A DNA stretch of 64,000 nucleotides from Labedaea rhizosphaerae (GTDB lineage: Bacteria; Actinomycetota; Actinomycetes; Mycobacteriales; Pseudonocardiaceae), in contig NZ_SNXZ01000003.1 of assembly GCF_004362825.1 (NCBI RefSeq), forward strand, positions 534,784-598,783, written 5' to 3'. The notes below the pieces were generated by a model that made no database searches, was not told the origin of the DNA, and saw only the letters and a program-made list of their open reading frames with translations. The position numbers and the translations under genes are program-made. Position 1 is the stretch's first letter. Each line of letters begins with the position of its first letter. Shown here piece after piece: positions 14,494 through 25,980 of the stretch.

Positions 14494-17040
14494 CTAGGCC
14501 AGCACGACCTTGCCCAGTTCGGCGGGGCTGGCGAGCAGGTCGTGGCGGGGCAGGATCCGCGCGGTCACGCCCAAAGCGCCCACGTACGGCAGCGCAAGCT
14601 CGGCCGCGTACCGCCCGTCCCCGTTGGGGTGCATGACGACCGTGGTCACGTCACGCAGCTCGTCGGTGTCGTCCACGCGACCGACGACGGCCTGGACGGC
14701 GACGTCGGAGTCGTCCAGGCCGGCCAGGTCCACGGTGGCGTGCACGGCGACCCGGTCGCCGATCACCGGCGTCCCGTCGCCCAACGCCAACTCGCAGTCC
14801 ACGACCCGCACGTGCGTCCAGTGCCCGGACAACCGGGAGCGGTAGGCCGCCAGGTCCTTCGCCGCCTGGTACCCGTCGGCGGTGGCCGAGCCGACCGACA
14901 AGGCGGCCGGCGCGTAGGCGGCCTCGACGTACTCACGCACCATGCGCGAGGCCTGCACCCGCGGGCCCAGGGTGGCCAGCGTGTGCCGGACCATCGCCAT
15001 CCACCGCGACGGCACGCCGTCCTCGCCGCGGTCGTAGAACAACGGCGCCACCTGGTTGCCCAGCAGCTCGTACAAGGCGGCCGCTTCGAGGTCGTCGCGG
15101 CGGATCGGGTCCGCGACACCGTCGGCGGTGGGGATGGCCCAGCCGTTGCTGCCGTCGTAGAACTCGTCCCACCACCCGTCGCGGATGGACAGGTTCAGCC
15201 CGCCGTTCAGGGCGGACTTCATCCCGGAGGTGCCGCACGCCTCCAACGGCCGCATCGGGTTGTTCAGCCACACGTCACAGCCCCAGTACAGGTACCGGGC
15301 CATCGACATGTCGTAGTCGGGCAGGAACACGATCCGGTGCCGGACGTCGGCCTCGTCGGCGAACCGGACGATCTGCTGGATCAACGCCTTGCCGCCGTCG
15401 TCGGCGGGGTGCGACTTGCCGGCCACCACCAGCTGCACCGGCCGGGTGGGGTGCAGCAGCAACTGCCGCAACCGGTCCGGGTCGCGCAGCATCAGCGTCA
15501 ACCGCTTGTATGTGGGCACGCGGCGGGCGAAGCCGACGGTCAGCACCTCCGGGTCGAACACGCTGTCGGTCCAGCCGAGCTCCAGCGCCGACGCGCCGCG
15601 CTGCAGCCAGGCCGCACGCAGCCGTGACCGCACCTCGTCCACGAGCGTCGCCCGCAGCACCGACCGCAGCCGCCAGAGCTGCAGGTCGCTGACCGAGGCC
15701 AGCTTCTCGTCGTCGATCTCGCTGGTGATCACGTCACCGAGCTGGGCGCTGGTCTCCCGCGCCGCCCACGTCGGGCCGTGCACGCCGTTGGTGACCGAGG
15801 TGATCGGCACCTCCTCGACGTCGAAGCCCGACCACAGGCCGCCGAACATGCGCCGGCTGACCGCGCCGTGCAGCTGCGAGACGCCGTTGGCCCGCTGCGC
15901 GAGCCGCAGGCCCATGTGGGCCATGTTGAACATGCCGGGGTTGTCCTCGGCCCCCAGCGCGAGCACGCGCGACGGCTCGATCGAGGGCAGCAGCATGCCG
16001 TCGCCGAAGTAGTGCTGCACGAGGTCGACCGGGAAGCGGTCGATGCCCGCGGGCACCGGCGTGTGGGTGGTGAACACCGTGCCCGCGCGCACCGCGGACA
16101 GGGCTTCCTCGAAGTCCAGGCCCTCGCCCGCGACCAGCTCACGCAGCCGTTCGAGGCCCAGGAAGCCCGCGTGGCCCTCGTTGGTGTGGAACACGACCGG
16201 CTGCGGGTGCCCGGTCAGCTCGCAGAACGTGCGGACCGCCCGCACGCCGCCGATGCCGGCCAGGATCTCCTGGCGGATCCGGTGGTTCTGGTCGCCGCCG
16301 TAGAGCCGGTCGGTGACGCCACGCAGGTCGGAGTCCTCGCCACCGTTCTCCGGGATGTCGGAGTCGAGCAGCAGCAGCGGGACGCGCCCGACGTTGGCCA
16401 GCCAGATCCGGGCCCGCAGCACCCGGCCGCCGGGCATGGAAACGTGCACGAGGATCGGCGCGCCGGTGCGGTCGACCAGCGGCTCGAGCGGCAGGCCGCG
16501 CGGGTCGAGCACCGGGTAGTGCTCCACCTGCCAGCCGTCCAGCGAGAGCGACTGGCGGAAATAGCCCGAGCGGTAGAGCAGGCCTACGCCGATCAGCGGA
16601 ACACCTTGGTCGGAAGCTGCCTTGAGGTGGTCACCGGCGAGCACGCCGAGGCCACCGGAGTAGTTGGGCAGCGCCTCGTGGACGCCGAACTCCATCGAGA
16701 AGTACGCGATCGACTCGGGCAACCCACCCTCGAGCTCCTCGGCCCGCTGCTGGTACCAGCGTGGTCCGGTCAGGTAGGCCCGCAGGTCGTCGTGCAGGGC
16801 CTGGGTGCTGGACAGGAACTCCTGGTCGGCGGCCAGTTCCTCCATCCGGCCGGCCGGCACCTCGGCCAGCAGGCGCAGCGGGTTGGCGCCGACCTGCTCC
16901 CAGAGCTGCGGGTCGATCACAGCGAAGAGGTCCTGGGTGGGCGGGTGCCAGGTCCAGCGCAGGTTGGTGGCGAGGGTGGCCAGCGCGGCCAGCGGCGCGG
17001 GCAGTCCGGCGCGGACGGTGAATCGACGTACGGCTTTCAC
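14494..17040 (-). CDS. glgP: alpha-glucan phosphorylase GlgP
   Basis: 848 residues from GTG 17040. DUF3417 N-terminus ([23 protein letters not shown]), then the GT35 fold: [46 protein letters not shown], and the pyridoxal-phosphate lysine in [19 protein letters not shown]. It releases glucose-1-phosphate from glucan ends. It is divergent from glgE with 121 bp between. TATCGT 8 nt before the GTG suggests leaderless transcription. The length matches the actinobacterial phosphorylase class. Confidence 0.95.
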   Translation of the reverse strand: MKAVRRFTVRAGLPAPLAALATLATNLRWTWHPPTQDLFAVIDPQLWEQVGANPLRLLAEVPAGRMEELAADQEFLSSTQALHDDLRAYLTGPRWYQQRAEELEGGLPESIAYFSMEFGVHEALPNYSGGLGVLAGDHLKAASDQGVPLIGVGLLYRSGYFRQSLSLDGWQVEHYPVLDPRGLPLEPLVDRTGAPILVHVSMPGGRVLRARIWLANVGRVPLLLLDSDIPENGGEDSDLRGVTDRLYGGDQNHRIRQEILAGIGGVRAVRTFCELTGHPQPVVFHTNEGHAGFLGLERLRELVAGEGLDFEEALSAVRAGTVFTTHTPVPAGIDRFPVDLVQHYFGDGMLLPSIEPSRVLALGAEDNPGMFNMAHMGLRLAQRANGVSQLHGAVSRRMFGGLWSGFDVEEVPITSVTNGVHGPTWAARETSAQLGDVITSEIDDEKLASVSDLQLWRLRSVLRATLVDEVRSRLRAAWLQRGASALELGWTDSVFDPEVLTVGFARRVPTYKRLTLMLRDPDRLRQLLLHPTRPVQLVVAGKSHPADDGGKALIQQIVRFADEADVRHRIVFLPDYDMSMARYLYWGCDVWLNNPMRPLEACGTSGMKSALNGGLNLSIRDGWWDEFYDGSNGWAIPTADGVADPIRRDDLEAAALYELLGNQVAPLFYDRGEDGVPSRWMAMVRHTLATLGPRVQASRMVREYVEAAYAPAALSVGSATADGYQAAKDLAAYRSRLSGHWTHVRVVDCELALGDGTPVIGDRVAVHATVDLAGLDDSDVAVQAVVGRVDDTDELRDVTTVVMHPNGDGRYAAELALPYVGALGVTARILPRHDLLASPAELGKVVLA

Positions 17041-17161
17041 GCCGACCGACGATAGCCGCGAGCCCCGGCGGGGTCACAACCGCGCACATTCGACCGGCGC
17101 GCGGGCGCCAGTCGGGAAGAATGGAGATCGGCATCCCGACAGCACCCGAGGAGGCACCACC

Positions 17162-19137
<1,976 letters not shown>

Positions 19138-19141
<4 letters not shown>

Positions 19142-19476
19142 TCGTCGAGTTCCGCACCTACCGGCTCACGCCGGGCACCGGCGAGGAGTTCGTGCGGGTG
19201 ATGACGGAGGAGTCGGCGCCGCTGCAGGCCGCCGCCGGCATCGCGGTGCTGGACACCGGCGTGTCGCTGGTCGCCGAGGAGGGGCACACCGAGGCCTACC
19301 TCATCCGCGCGTTCACCGACCTGTCGACGTACAAGCAGCTCGAGGAGGACTTCTACGCCAGCGAAGGGTGGCGTGCGGGTCCTCGCGAGAAGATGTTGTC
19401 GATGATCGAGTCGTACCACACGATCGTCATGGAGACCGACGAGCGAACGGTTGCGGCGCTGGACAAACGCGGCTGA
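19138..19476 (+). CDS. NIPSNAP-family protein
   Basis: 112 residues from GTG 19138, overlapping the glgE stop as [25 protein letters not shown] opens a ferredoxin-like alpha/beta fold typical of NIPSNAP/dimeric alpha-beta barrel proteins, ending [15 protein letters not shown]. The biochemical role is unknown. Tight coupling with glgE implies co-expression, not necessarily a glucan function. Confidence 0.85.
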
Positions 19477-19478
19477 GC

Positions 19479-19643
19479 TCAGAGCTTCGGCAGCTTCGGC
19501 CAGACCTTCTTGGCCAGTGCTGCCGCGTCCGCGCACACCGACGCGGCTGGACCGGTCCGCCGCACCGCCAACCCGAAGCCCTCGACCGTGTCGTCGGCGT
19601 ACCCGGACATCGAGGCCTTGCCGTAGGCGGTGATCGGTACAGC
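19479..19643 (-). pseudogene. 3' fragment of a lost gene
   Basis: Reverse-strand reading from about 19640 to TGA 19481-19479 gives YGKASMSGYADDTVEGFGLAVRR..., ending AALAKKVWPKLPKL. Its composition is that of a real protein C-terminus. No start codon exists in frame, and the upstream side is occupied by the sedolisin terminator. It is probably the tail of a deleted gene; family not recognised. Confidence 0.5.
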
Positions 19644-19653
19644 ACGGACAGCC

Positions 19654-19690
19654 GACCGCCCGGGTCGCGCTGAGGCGAACCCGGGCGGTC
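19654..19690 (-). terminator. terminator of the sedolisin gene
   Basis: Perfect 12-bp stem GACCGCCCGGGT (19654-19665) / ACCCGGGCGGTC (19679-19690) with a 13-nt loop, 16 bp beyond the sedolisin stop. Confidence 0.8.
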
Positions 19691-19705
19691 TGCGTTATCG
19701 CTTGA

Positions 19706-21334
19706 TCAGCTGCCCGAGAGGGCGGTGTAGAGGTCGCCGGCGTTGTAGCTGCCGAGACCGGTCACCTGGTCGTAGCCGGGGCCGGCCGAGAAGCTGCCGT
19801 TGCTGCCCGAGGTCACGTCGTTGAAGCCGGTGCCGCCGGTGCCGTACAGCGCCTGGTTGGCCGCACCCAGCGGGCTGCCCTTCGCCTGGCCGTAGAGGGC
19901 CGAGAAGCCGGCCCACATCGGCGCCGCGGCGCTGGTGCCACCCACGGTCTCCCACTGACCCGCCGAGTAGATCGCGTAACCCGAGTTCGGGTCGGCGTCC
20001 GACGACACGTCCGGGACGGTGCGCTTGGCGGCGTCGCCGGTCTGCCAGGCCGGCTTGTCGAACACGGTCGACGTGCCACCGCCCGAGCCGTTCCACGCGG
20101 TCTCGGCGCCGGAGGAGGCGTCGAGGTTGGTACCGCCGACACCGGTCACGCTCGGCGAGGAAGCCGGGAAGTCGACCGCGTCGCCGCTGTCGCCGGTGGA
20201 GCGGGTGCAGTCGGCCGAGCCGTCGTCACCGGAGGCCGAGTACCAGCCGATGCCCTGCGAGGCACCCTGTGCGAACGCCTGGTCCACCGCGGTCATCTCC
20301 GCGGGGTCACGCGCGGCTTCGCAGGCGCCCCACGAGATCGACACGGTGTTGACCTTGGCGTCGCTGACGATCTGGTTGGCCATGTCGGTCTCACCGGAGT
20401 CCGAGTTCGGCGCCTCGTAGACGTACTGCTGCGCCTTCGGGGCGATCGCGTGGATCACCTCGATGTCCAGCTCGACCTCGACCTGGCCCTGACCGGGCTG
20501 GCTGTCGTAGTTCGCGCCGTCGACCGACACGGTCTGCGGGGCGGTGGCGTCCAGGCTGTACTGCTGGTCGTACGTGGTGATGTTGTCGGCCTGGTAGCCG
20601 TCGAACTCCCAGACGGCCACGTTCTGGCCGGTGCCGTCGGCGTTGAGCGGCGCGGTGTTGTACGCGCTGTTGAGCTCGGCCGGGCCGTAGCCGGACGGGG
20701 CCGCCTTGTGGCCCTTGCCCTTGCCCTTGGTGGCGGCCTTCGTGACCACCGAGTGGTGCACGCGGGTGGCGTGGTTGTTCAGCCCGACCACGGCGGCGGT
20801 CACGTCGGCGACGTCCTGGGGCAGCTGCGGCGCCGCGTCGTTGGCGAAATACGCCTTGTTCGTCGTGGCGTCGGTGTAGGCGCCCAGGTTCGTGTGGAAA
20901 GCCGACTGGACCTGGCTCGCCGAACCGGTGAAGTCGACGACCTGGCGGTTGCCGGAAACGCCGGTGACCTTGAGGCCGCTGCTGGCCAGGAACGAGCTGA
21001 CCTTGTTGACCTCGTCCTGCGTCGGGGCGTATTTCGCCGCGAACTGCCGCGGGGTCAGGAAGTGGTGGTACTGCGACGAGCGCGGGTCGTTGACCGCGGC
21101 GAGGAACTTGTCCAGGTCCGCCCGGTTGTGCAGTTTGAGCGCGATCGCGCCATTGAGCGACTTGTCTGCGTCCACCGCTCCGGTGCGGTGGCTGTGCGCC
21201 AGCGCCGGGTTGACGTTGTGCGGCACGGCAACGAGCGGTTCGGCGCCCGCCGACGACTGACCGGCGATGACCACCCCGGCCACGACGGCCACCGGCGCCA
21301 CGACGGCGGCGGCAACCCTCAGACGTTTTCTCAC
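19706..21334 (-). CDS. secreted S53 sedolisin-type serine-carboxyl peptidase
   Basis: 542 residues, GTG start 21334 with GGGGAG upstream. Signal peptide (about 1-31, RKRLRVAAAVVAPVAVVAGVV). Pro-kumamolisin activation domain with YHHFLTPRQFAAKYAP, then catalytic domain: the Glu/Asp pair in VEVELDIEVIHAIAP, Asp in the oxyanion region SASGDDGSADC, and Ser in GGTSAAAPMWAGF. The calcium-site end GYDQVTGLGSYNAG is present. It is an acid-acting extracellular endopeptidase. A Lys/Gly linker TKGKGKGHK probably marks the propeptide cleavage region. Confidence 0.93.
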   Translation of the reverse strand: MRKRLRVAAAVVAPVAVVAGVVIAGQSSAGAEPLVAVPHNVNPALAHSHRTGAVDADKSLNGAIALKLHNRADLDKFLAAVNDPRSSQYHHFLTPRQFAAKYAPTQDEVNKVSSFLASSGLKVTGVSGNRQVVDFTGSASQVQSAFHTNLGAYTDATTNKAYFANDAAPQLPQDVADVTAAVVGLNNHATRVHHSVVTKAATKGKGKGHKAAPSGYGPAELNSAYNTAPLNADGTGQNVAVWEFDGYQADNITTYDQQYSLDATAPQTVSVDGANYDSQPGQGQVEVELDIEVIHAIAPKAQQYVYEAPNSDSGETDMANQIVSDAKVNTVSISWGACEAARDPAEMTAVDQAFAQGASQGIGWYSASGDDGSADCTRSTGDSGDAVDFPASSPSVTGVGGTNLDASSGAETAWNGSGGGTSTVFDKPAWQTGDAAKRTVPDVSSDADPNSGYAIYSAGQWETVGGTSAAAPMWAGFSALYGQAKGSPLGAANQALYGTGGTGFNDVTSGSNGSFSAGPGYDQVTGLGSYNAGDLYTALSGS

Positions 21335-21918
21335 AGGGACTCCCCGACAACTAGTTCGAATACCCGACTGCGGCTGAAACTATTTCGGCGCATTTCCGGG
21401 TGTCAACGACGTTCCAATAACGGGGAATGTCCGGAGGTGACAGAATTGTATTACCGGGATGCCCAGGCGAGGTTTTCGTGCCCTCGCGTTCTCGCCTGTT
21501 CCGCCCGATTCGCGGTATGAAATTCCGACTGTTGTTGCGTCTGGCGCTTTAGTCCGTTTTGCGCGGACCGAGCAGGGGTCACGCCGGAGCGCTACTGGCC
21601 AGTTTAGAAAGAGATGGGTCCATCCCGGCACCTTCGATGGTCGGTGAACTTCCCACCGATGGTCGTACTCCGAATGGACTAGTCACTCTTGCCAGGCGGC
21701 GTGGGTGTTCTTCCGGGGTGGGCGAGCTCGACCCTGGCGCCGGATGGGTCGGCAGGGCATGGCGGGGCGAGTTGGCGACCAAGTGCTCACCGCCTGTTCC
21801 TGCTGGTGGCGGCCAATGGCAACGGGGTGATCGGACCTGCTTCGCCTTTCGGGAGCGGCTCCGGCCGATTAACCTGGATCATCAAGCCATTGCCGGACGG
21901 ACAGGATCGGGGTCTCGG
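21335..21918. other. 584-bp intergenic region without a convincing gene
   Basis: Locally more AT-rich than its surroundings. It must hold the promoters of the divergent sedolisin and CBS genes. I see a long-loop inverted repeat CAGGCGAG (21464-21471) / CTCGCCTG (21491-21498) and a 9-bp direct repeat CGATGGTCG near 21643 and 21658. The ORFs on either strand have unnatural composition. No conserved RNA was recognised. Confidence 0.5.
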
Positions 21919-22347
21919 ATGCGTATCTCGGACGTGCTGCGGGGCAAGGGTTCGGAAGTCGCCACGGTGGGGCCGCACGAAACCGTGCGCCACCTGGTCG
22001 ACCAGCTCGCGGAACACAACATCGGCGCCATGGTCGTCGTGGACGAGAACGAGGTGGCGGGCATCGTGTCCGAACGCGACGTCGTGCGGCGGTTGCGCGA
22101 ACGCGGCACGGACCTGCTGGACGTGGCCGTCGCCGAGATCATGACCAAGGTCGTGGTCACCTGCTCGCCCGACGACACCGTCGACAGCCTCGCCGAGACC
22201 ATGACCGCACGCCGCATCCGGCACGCGCCGGTGATCGTGGAGGGCAGGCTGGCGGGCATCGTCAGCATCGGCGACGTGGTGAAGAGCCGGATCAACCAGC
22301 TCGAATCGGACCGCCAGCAGCTCGAGTCCTACATCGCCCAGGGGTAA
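21919..22347 (+). CDS. two-CBS-domain protein
   Basis: 142 residues from ATG 21919. Two CBS motifs in tandem: VATVGPHETVRHLVDQLAEHNIGAMVVVDENEVAGIVSERDVVRRL and VVTCSPDDTVDSLAETMTARRIRHAPVIVEGRLAGIVSIGDVVKSRI. CBS pairs bind adenosyl ligands (AMP, ATP, NAD or SAM). There is no effector domain, so it may act as a free ligand sensor or redox regulator. A short charged C-terminal helix follows (QLESDRQQLESYI). Confidence 0.9.
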   Translation: MRISDVLRGKGSEVATVGPHETVRHLVDQLAEHNIGAMVVVDENEVAGIVSERDVVRRLRERGTDLLDVAVAEIMTKVVVTCSPDDTVDSLAETMTARRIRHAPVIVEGRLAGIVSIGDVVKSRINQLESDRQQLESYIAQG

Positions 22348-22389
22348 ATGCGCGCGCGTCGGCGCCGTCCTCGGCGCTAGCGTGCCGCC

Positions 22390-22803
22390 ATGCGGATCAC
22401 GCGCGTCGAGGACGCCGGCGTCGTGCTCGCGGCGGCCCACCTGTTCGACGAGCCGCCCCGGCCGGACGCCACGGAGCGGTTCCTGGCCAGCCCGACGCAC
22501 CACCTGCTCTTCGCCTACGACGACGACGGCACGGCCATCGGGATGATCTCGGGCGTGGAGACCACCCACCCCGACAAGGGCACCGAGATGTTCTTGTACG
22601 AACTGGAGGTCGCCGAGCCGGCCCGGCGGGCCGGGGTCGCGACCGCGCTCGTGCGGGCGCTGGCCGATCTCGCCCGCGAGCGCGGGTGCTACGGCATGTG
22701 GGTGGGAACCGAGCACGACAACACCGCGGCACGGGCGACCTACGCCAAGACCGCGACCGAGCAGGCGTCGTTCGTGCTGTTCAACTGGGACTTCGCCGGG
22801 TGA
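22390..22803 (+). CDS. GNAT acetyltransferase, AAC(3)-I-like
   Basis: 137 residues from ATG 22390. The acetyl-CoA motif is LYELEVAEPARRAGVATALVRAL, with a C-terminal GTEHDNTAARATYAKT. The overall order resembles AAC(3)-I-type aminoglycoside acetyltransferases, but environmental relatives often have other substrates, so a resistance role is unproven. TAGCGT six bases before the ATG suggests a leaderless mRNA. Confidence 0.85.
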   Translation: MRITRVEDAGVVLAAAHLFDEPPRPDATERFLASPTHHLLFAYDDDGTAIGMISGVETTHPDKGTEMFLYELEVAEPARRAGVATALVRALADLARERGCYGMWVGTEHDNTAARATYAKTATEQASFVLFNWDFAG

Positions 22804-22909
22804 CCTAGACCCTGTGGACGGGGCCGGCGGCGCTCACCGACGAAATCGGGACGGCCGGATCCTGCGGACCTGACCGCACCCAGACGACCCCTGGGGCAGA
22901 CTGGGCCCC

Positions 22910-24331
22910 GTGTCGAACACCGCCAACCGCATAGGCATCGCCGTGCTCGTCGTCGCGCTGGTCGCGTCGTGCGCCATGCTGGCGGTCGGCTTCGGCAGAG
23001 ACCGGACGGTCGCGGGCACGGCCGTGGCCGGCAGCGGTTCGGTGACCAAGCCCAACCAGCCCGACGGCGGCGGTGTCGACCCGAAGTTCGTGCACGGCAC
23101 GGACGACGGCCCGATCGACCGGCTCGCCGCGACCGTCATCACCGACGTCCAGGACTTCTGGCGCGACACGTTCCCGCAGGTCTTCGGTTCGCCCTGGCAG
23201 GACATCGACGGCGGGTTCTACTCCGTCGACACCGCCGATCCCGACGCCGAAGCGCCGCCCTGCACCGACAAGCCGTCCGACGTCGAGGGCAACGCCTTCT
23301 ACTGCCCCACCGCCGACATCGTCGCGTGGGACCGGGCCGCCTTGTTGCCGGTGCTCAAGGAGCGCTTCGGCGACGTGGCGATCATGGTGGTGTTCTCGCA
23401 CGAGATCGGCCACGCCGTGCAGCGCCGGTCCGGGCTGACGCTCGAGAAGCAGCAGGCCGACCCGCAGAAGTACCCGACGATCCTGATCGAGTCGATGGCC
23501 GACTGCTACGCGGGCTCGTTCGTCCGCTGGGTCAGCGACGGGCACGCCCCGCACCTGCAGATCAGCAAGGAACAACTCGACTCGGCCATGGAGTCGCTGA
23601 TCGTCTTCCGCGACCCGGTCGGCACCTCGCAGACCGACGAGGGCGCACACGGCGACGCGTTCGACCGCGTCTCGGCCTTCCAGGACGGCTTCACCGGCGG
23701 CCCGAAGCTCTGCTCGCAGATGACCGTGGCAAACCACAAGTTCACCCAGACCGCGTTCCTGCGGGAGTCCGACCAGGCCACCGGCGGGAACATGCCCTTC
23801 AACGACCTGGTCACCCAGATGGCGCCGAACCTGGACGCCTACTTCGGCGCCGTGGTCGGCCAGCTGGGCAAGCAGTGGCCCAAGCCGACGGTCAAGCCCT
23901 CCGACAACACCCCCGCCTGCGGCGACGCGCAAGGACCGGTGGCGTTCTGCCCGAGCACCGACGAGATCGACGTCGACGCGACCGACGAGCTGCGCGGGCT
24001 GCACACGAGCATCGGCGACTACGCCACCGGCACGCTGCTGGCCAGCCGGTACGGGCTCGCGACGCTGTCGGCCGCGGGCAAACCGACCAACGGCGAGCAG
24101 GCCCAGCACCAGGTGCTCTGCCTGGCCGGCTCGTACACCGGCGCTCTGCTGGACACCCCCGGCCAGTTCACGCTCTCCCCCGGCGACCTCGACGAAGCGG
24201 TGCAGGTGTTGCTCGAGGTCGACTACGCGGGCCGGGACGACACGGGCAAGGCCATGGCGACCGGTTTCGACCGGATCGACGCGTTCCGCACGGGTGTGCT
24301 GCAGGGCGTCGGCTCGTGCCAGGTCACCTGA
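22910..24331 (+). CDS. membrane-anchored neutral zinc metallopeptidase-like protein (paralogue 1)
   Basis: 473 residues from GTG 22910 (CAGACT -10-like box 7 nt upstream). One N-terminal membrane segment (IGIAVLVVALVASCAMLAVGF) acts as anchor; it contains a Cys but not a clean lipobox. HEIGHAVQ zinc motif at H164; downstream ESMADCYAGSFVRW supplies the third ligand region. The C-terminal half repeats a family-specific block ending SPGDLDEAVQVLL and GFDRIDAFRTG. Two further paralogues follow. Confidence 0.87.
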   Translation: MSNTANRIGIAVLVVALVASCAMLAVGFGRDRTVAGTAVAGSGSVTKPNQPDGGGVDPKFVHGTDDGPIDRLAATVITDVQDFWRDTFPQVFGSPWQDIDGGFYSVDTADPDAEAPPCTDKPSDVEGNAFYCPTADIVAWDRAALLPVLKERFGDVAIMVVFSHEIGHAVQRRSGLTLEKQQADPQKYPTILIESMADCYAGSFVRWVSDGHAPHLQISKEQLDSAMESLIVFRDPVGTSQTDEGAHGDAFDRVSAFQDGFTGGPKLCSQMTVANHKFTQTAFLRESDQATGGNMPFNDLVTQMAPNLDAYFGAVVGQLGKQWPKPTVKPSDNTPACGDAQGPVAFCPSTDEIDVDATDELRGLHTSIGDYATGTLLASRYGLATLSAAGKPTNGEQAQHQVLCLAGSYTGALLDTPGQFTLSPGDLDEAVQVLLEVDYAGRDDTGKAMATGFDRIDAFRTGVLQGVGSCQVT

Positions 24332-24445
24332 CGGATCACCTGATCGGACCGTCCTCTCACGACGGCGAACCGGGTGAAACGCGAGCCCAGTACAGTGCGT
24401 CGAACTCTTCGCAGGCGACAAGCTAACGAACTGGGGATCTTCACC

Positions 24446-25951
24446 ATGCGTACTCGATCCACGGCGGGAATGGTGACCGCGCTGGGGCTCGCGCTCGCCG
24501 TCATCGCCGGGTGTTCCTCCGGCGGCGACGGTGGTGGCGGCGGCGTCAAACCGTCCTCCGACGCACCGGCCGACTACAACCCGGGCGGCAGCATCAACCA
24601 GGTGTCGGCGGGCGGGCTGCCGGTGCAGGACGGCCCGTCCGGCACCAAGCAGGGGGTGCCGGACGCGCAGCTGCAGATCGACAACGCGGCCACCGACGGC
24701 GAGGCCAAGCAGATGGACACGCTCGCGGCCAACGCGCTCGACGACGTGTTCACGTTCTGGCAGGCCGAGATGCCCGCCGACTTCGGCGGCAAGCAGTTCA
24801 AGAAGCCCGACCGCCTGCTGTCCTACGACGCTTCCGGTTCGCCGCAACAGTTCTGCGGGATCTCCACCAAGAACCTGGTGAACGCGGCCTACTGCTTCAC
24901 CGACAACACCGTCGCCTGGGACCGCGGCCAGCTGCTGCCGATGATCCAGAAGTCGGTCGGTGACATGGGTGTGGTCACGGTGTTCGCCCACGAGATGGGC
25001 CACTCGGTGCAGCACCAGGTCGGCGAGAAGAGCCAGCAGAGCATCGTGCTCGAGCAGCAGGCCGACTGCTACGCGGGCGTGTTCATGCGCTGGGTGGCCG
25101 AAGGCAAGTCCAAGCACTTCCAGCTGTCCACTGGGGACGGTCTGAACAGCGTGCTGGCCGGGATCTTCTCCTTCCGCGACATCGTCGGGCAGTACAACGC
25201 CCAGGACACCAGCCCGGACGCCGTGCCGCACGGTCTCGGCTTCGACCGCGTGTACGCGTTCCAGACCGGCTTCACCGAAGGTGCGCCGCGCTGCGCGAAG
25301 ATCGACATCAACGAGATCAACAAGCGCATCCAGCAGCGTGAGTTCAACAAGAAGGAACAGGGCGACAAGGGCAACGTCGAGATCGACAACGACAACCTGA
25401 CCCTGCTCGACGCCGACCTCGACAAGGTCTACGGCCTGCAGGGCGACGCCAAGCCGAACGTGCAGAACGGCGGGCAGTGCCAGGGCGGCCCGCAGGTGAA
25501 CACCGCGATCTACTGCAAGCAGCAGAACCTGGTGATCATCGACAAGCAGAAGCTCAACGAGATCTCCAAGCCGCCCAAGGAAGACCTGCAGGTGCCCGAC
25601 CCGAACGGCACGGCGATCGGCGACTTCGGCGCGTTCTCCGAAGTGGCGTCGCGCTACACGCTGGCGATGCTCAAGTCCAAGAACATCGCGCTGGACGACG
25701 AGTCGGCCGGGTTGCGCTCGTCGTGCCTGACCGGGTTCTGGGCGCAGAAGGCGAGCAACGGCGACGACCACTCCATGAAGCTGCACATCTCGCCGGGTGA
25801 CCTCGACGAGGCGGTCGCGGAGCTGCTGGCCAAGAACAGCGTCATCGCGGCGGACGTCAACGGCAAGCCGGTGCCCAGCGGTTTCGCCCGTGTCGAGGCG
25901 TTCCGCATCGGGTTCACCAATGACATGAACACCTGCCTGCAGCTGCACTGA
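24446..25951 (+). CDS. lipoprotein zinc metallopeptidase-like protein (paralogue 2)
   Basis: 501 residues from ATG 24446 (CTGGGGA upstream). Lipobox LAVIAGC at about residues 20-26, then a Gly/Ser-rich linker. HEMGHSVQ (H182) and EQQADCYAGVFMRW complete the zinc site. The C-terminal region ends with ISPGDLDEAVAELL and FARVEAFRIGFTN. It should be an outer-face protease, substrate unknown. It shares GLPVQDGPSG near the N-terminus with the next gene (GLPVTNGPSG), so paralogues 2 and 3 are the closest pair. Confidence 0.88.
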   Translation: MRTRSTAGMVTALGLALAVIAGCSSGGDGGGGGVKPSSDAPADYNPGGSINQVSAGGLPVQDGPSGTKQGVPDAQLQIDNAATDGEAKQMDTLAANALDDVFTFWQAEMPADFGGKQFKKPDRLLSYDASGSPQQFCGISTKNLVNAAYCFTDNTVAWDRGQLLPMIQKSVGDMGVVTVFAHEMGHSVQHQVGEKSQQSIVLEQQADCYAGVFMRWVAEGKSKHFQLSTGDGLNSVLAGIFSFRDIVGQYNAQDTSPDAVPHGLGFDRVYAFQTGFTEGAPRCAKIDINEINKRIQQREFNKKEQGDKGNVEIDNDNLTLLDADLDKVYGLQGDAKPNVQNGGQCQGGPQVNTAIYCKQQNLVIIDKQKLNEISKPPKEDLQVPDPNGTAIGDFGAFSEVASRYTLAMLKSKNIALDDESAGLRSSCLTGFWAQKASNGDDHSMKLHISPGDLDEAVAELLAKNSVIAADVNGKPVPSGFARVEAFRIGFTNDMNTCLQLH

Positions 25952-25980
25952 GGACGATCAAAGAGCAGGGGACGAACGAG

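Noticed and set aside
22390-22803. Naming the acetyltransferase as an aminoglycoside resistance gene
   Set aside because: Similarity to AAC(3)-I is only at fold and motif level; substrate cannot be told from sequence here.
22805-25948. 1047-codon reverse open frame opposite the metalloprotease genes
   Set aside because: Antisense shadow from GC bias; the forward frames carry signal peptides, HExxH motifs and good starts.
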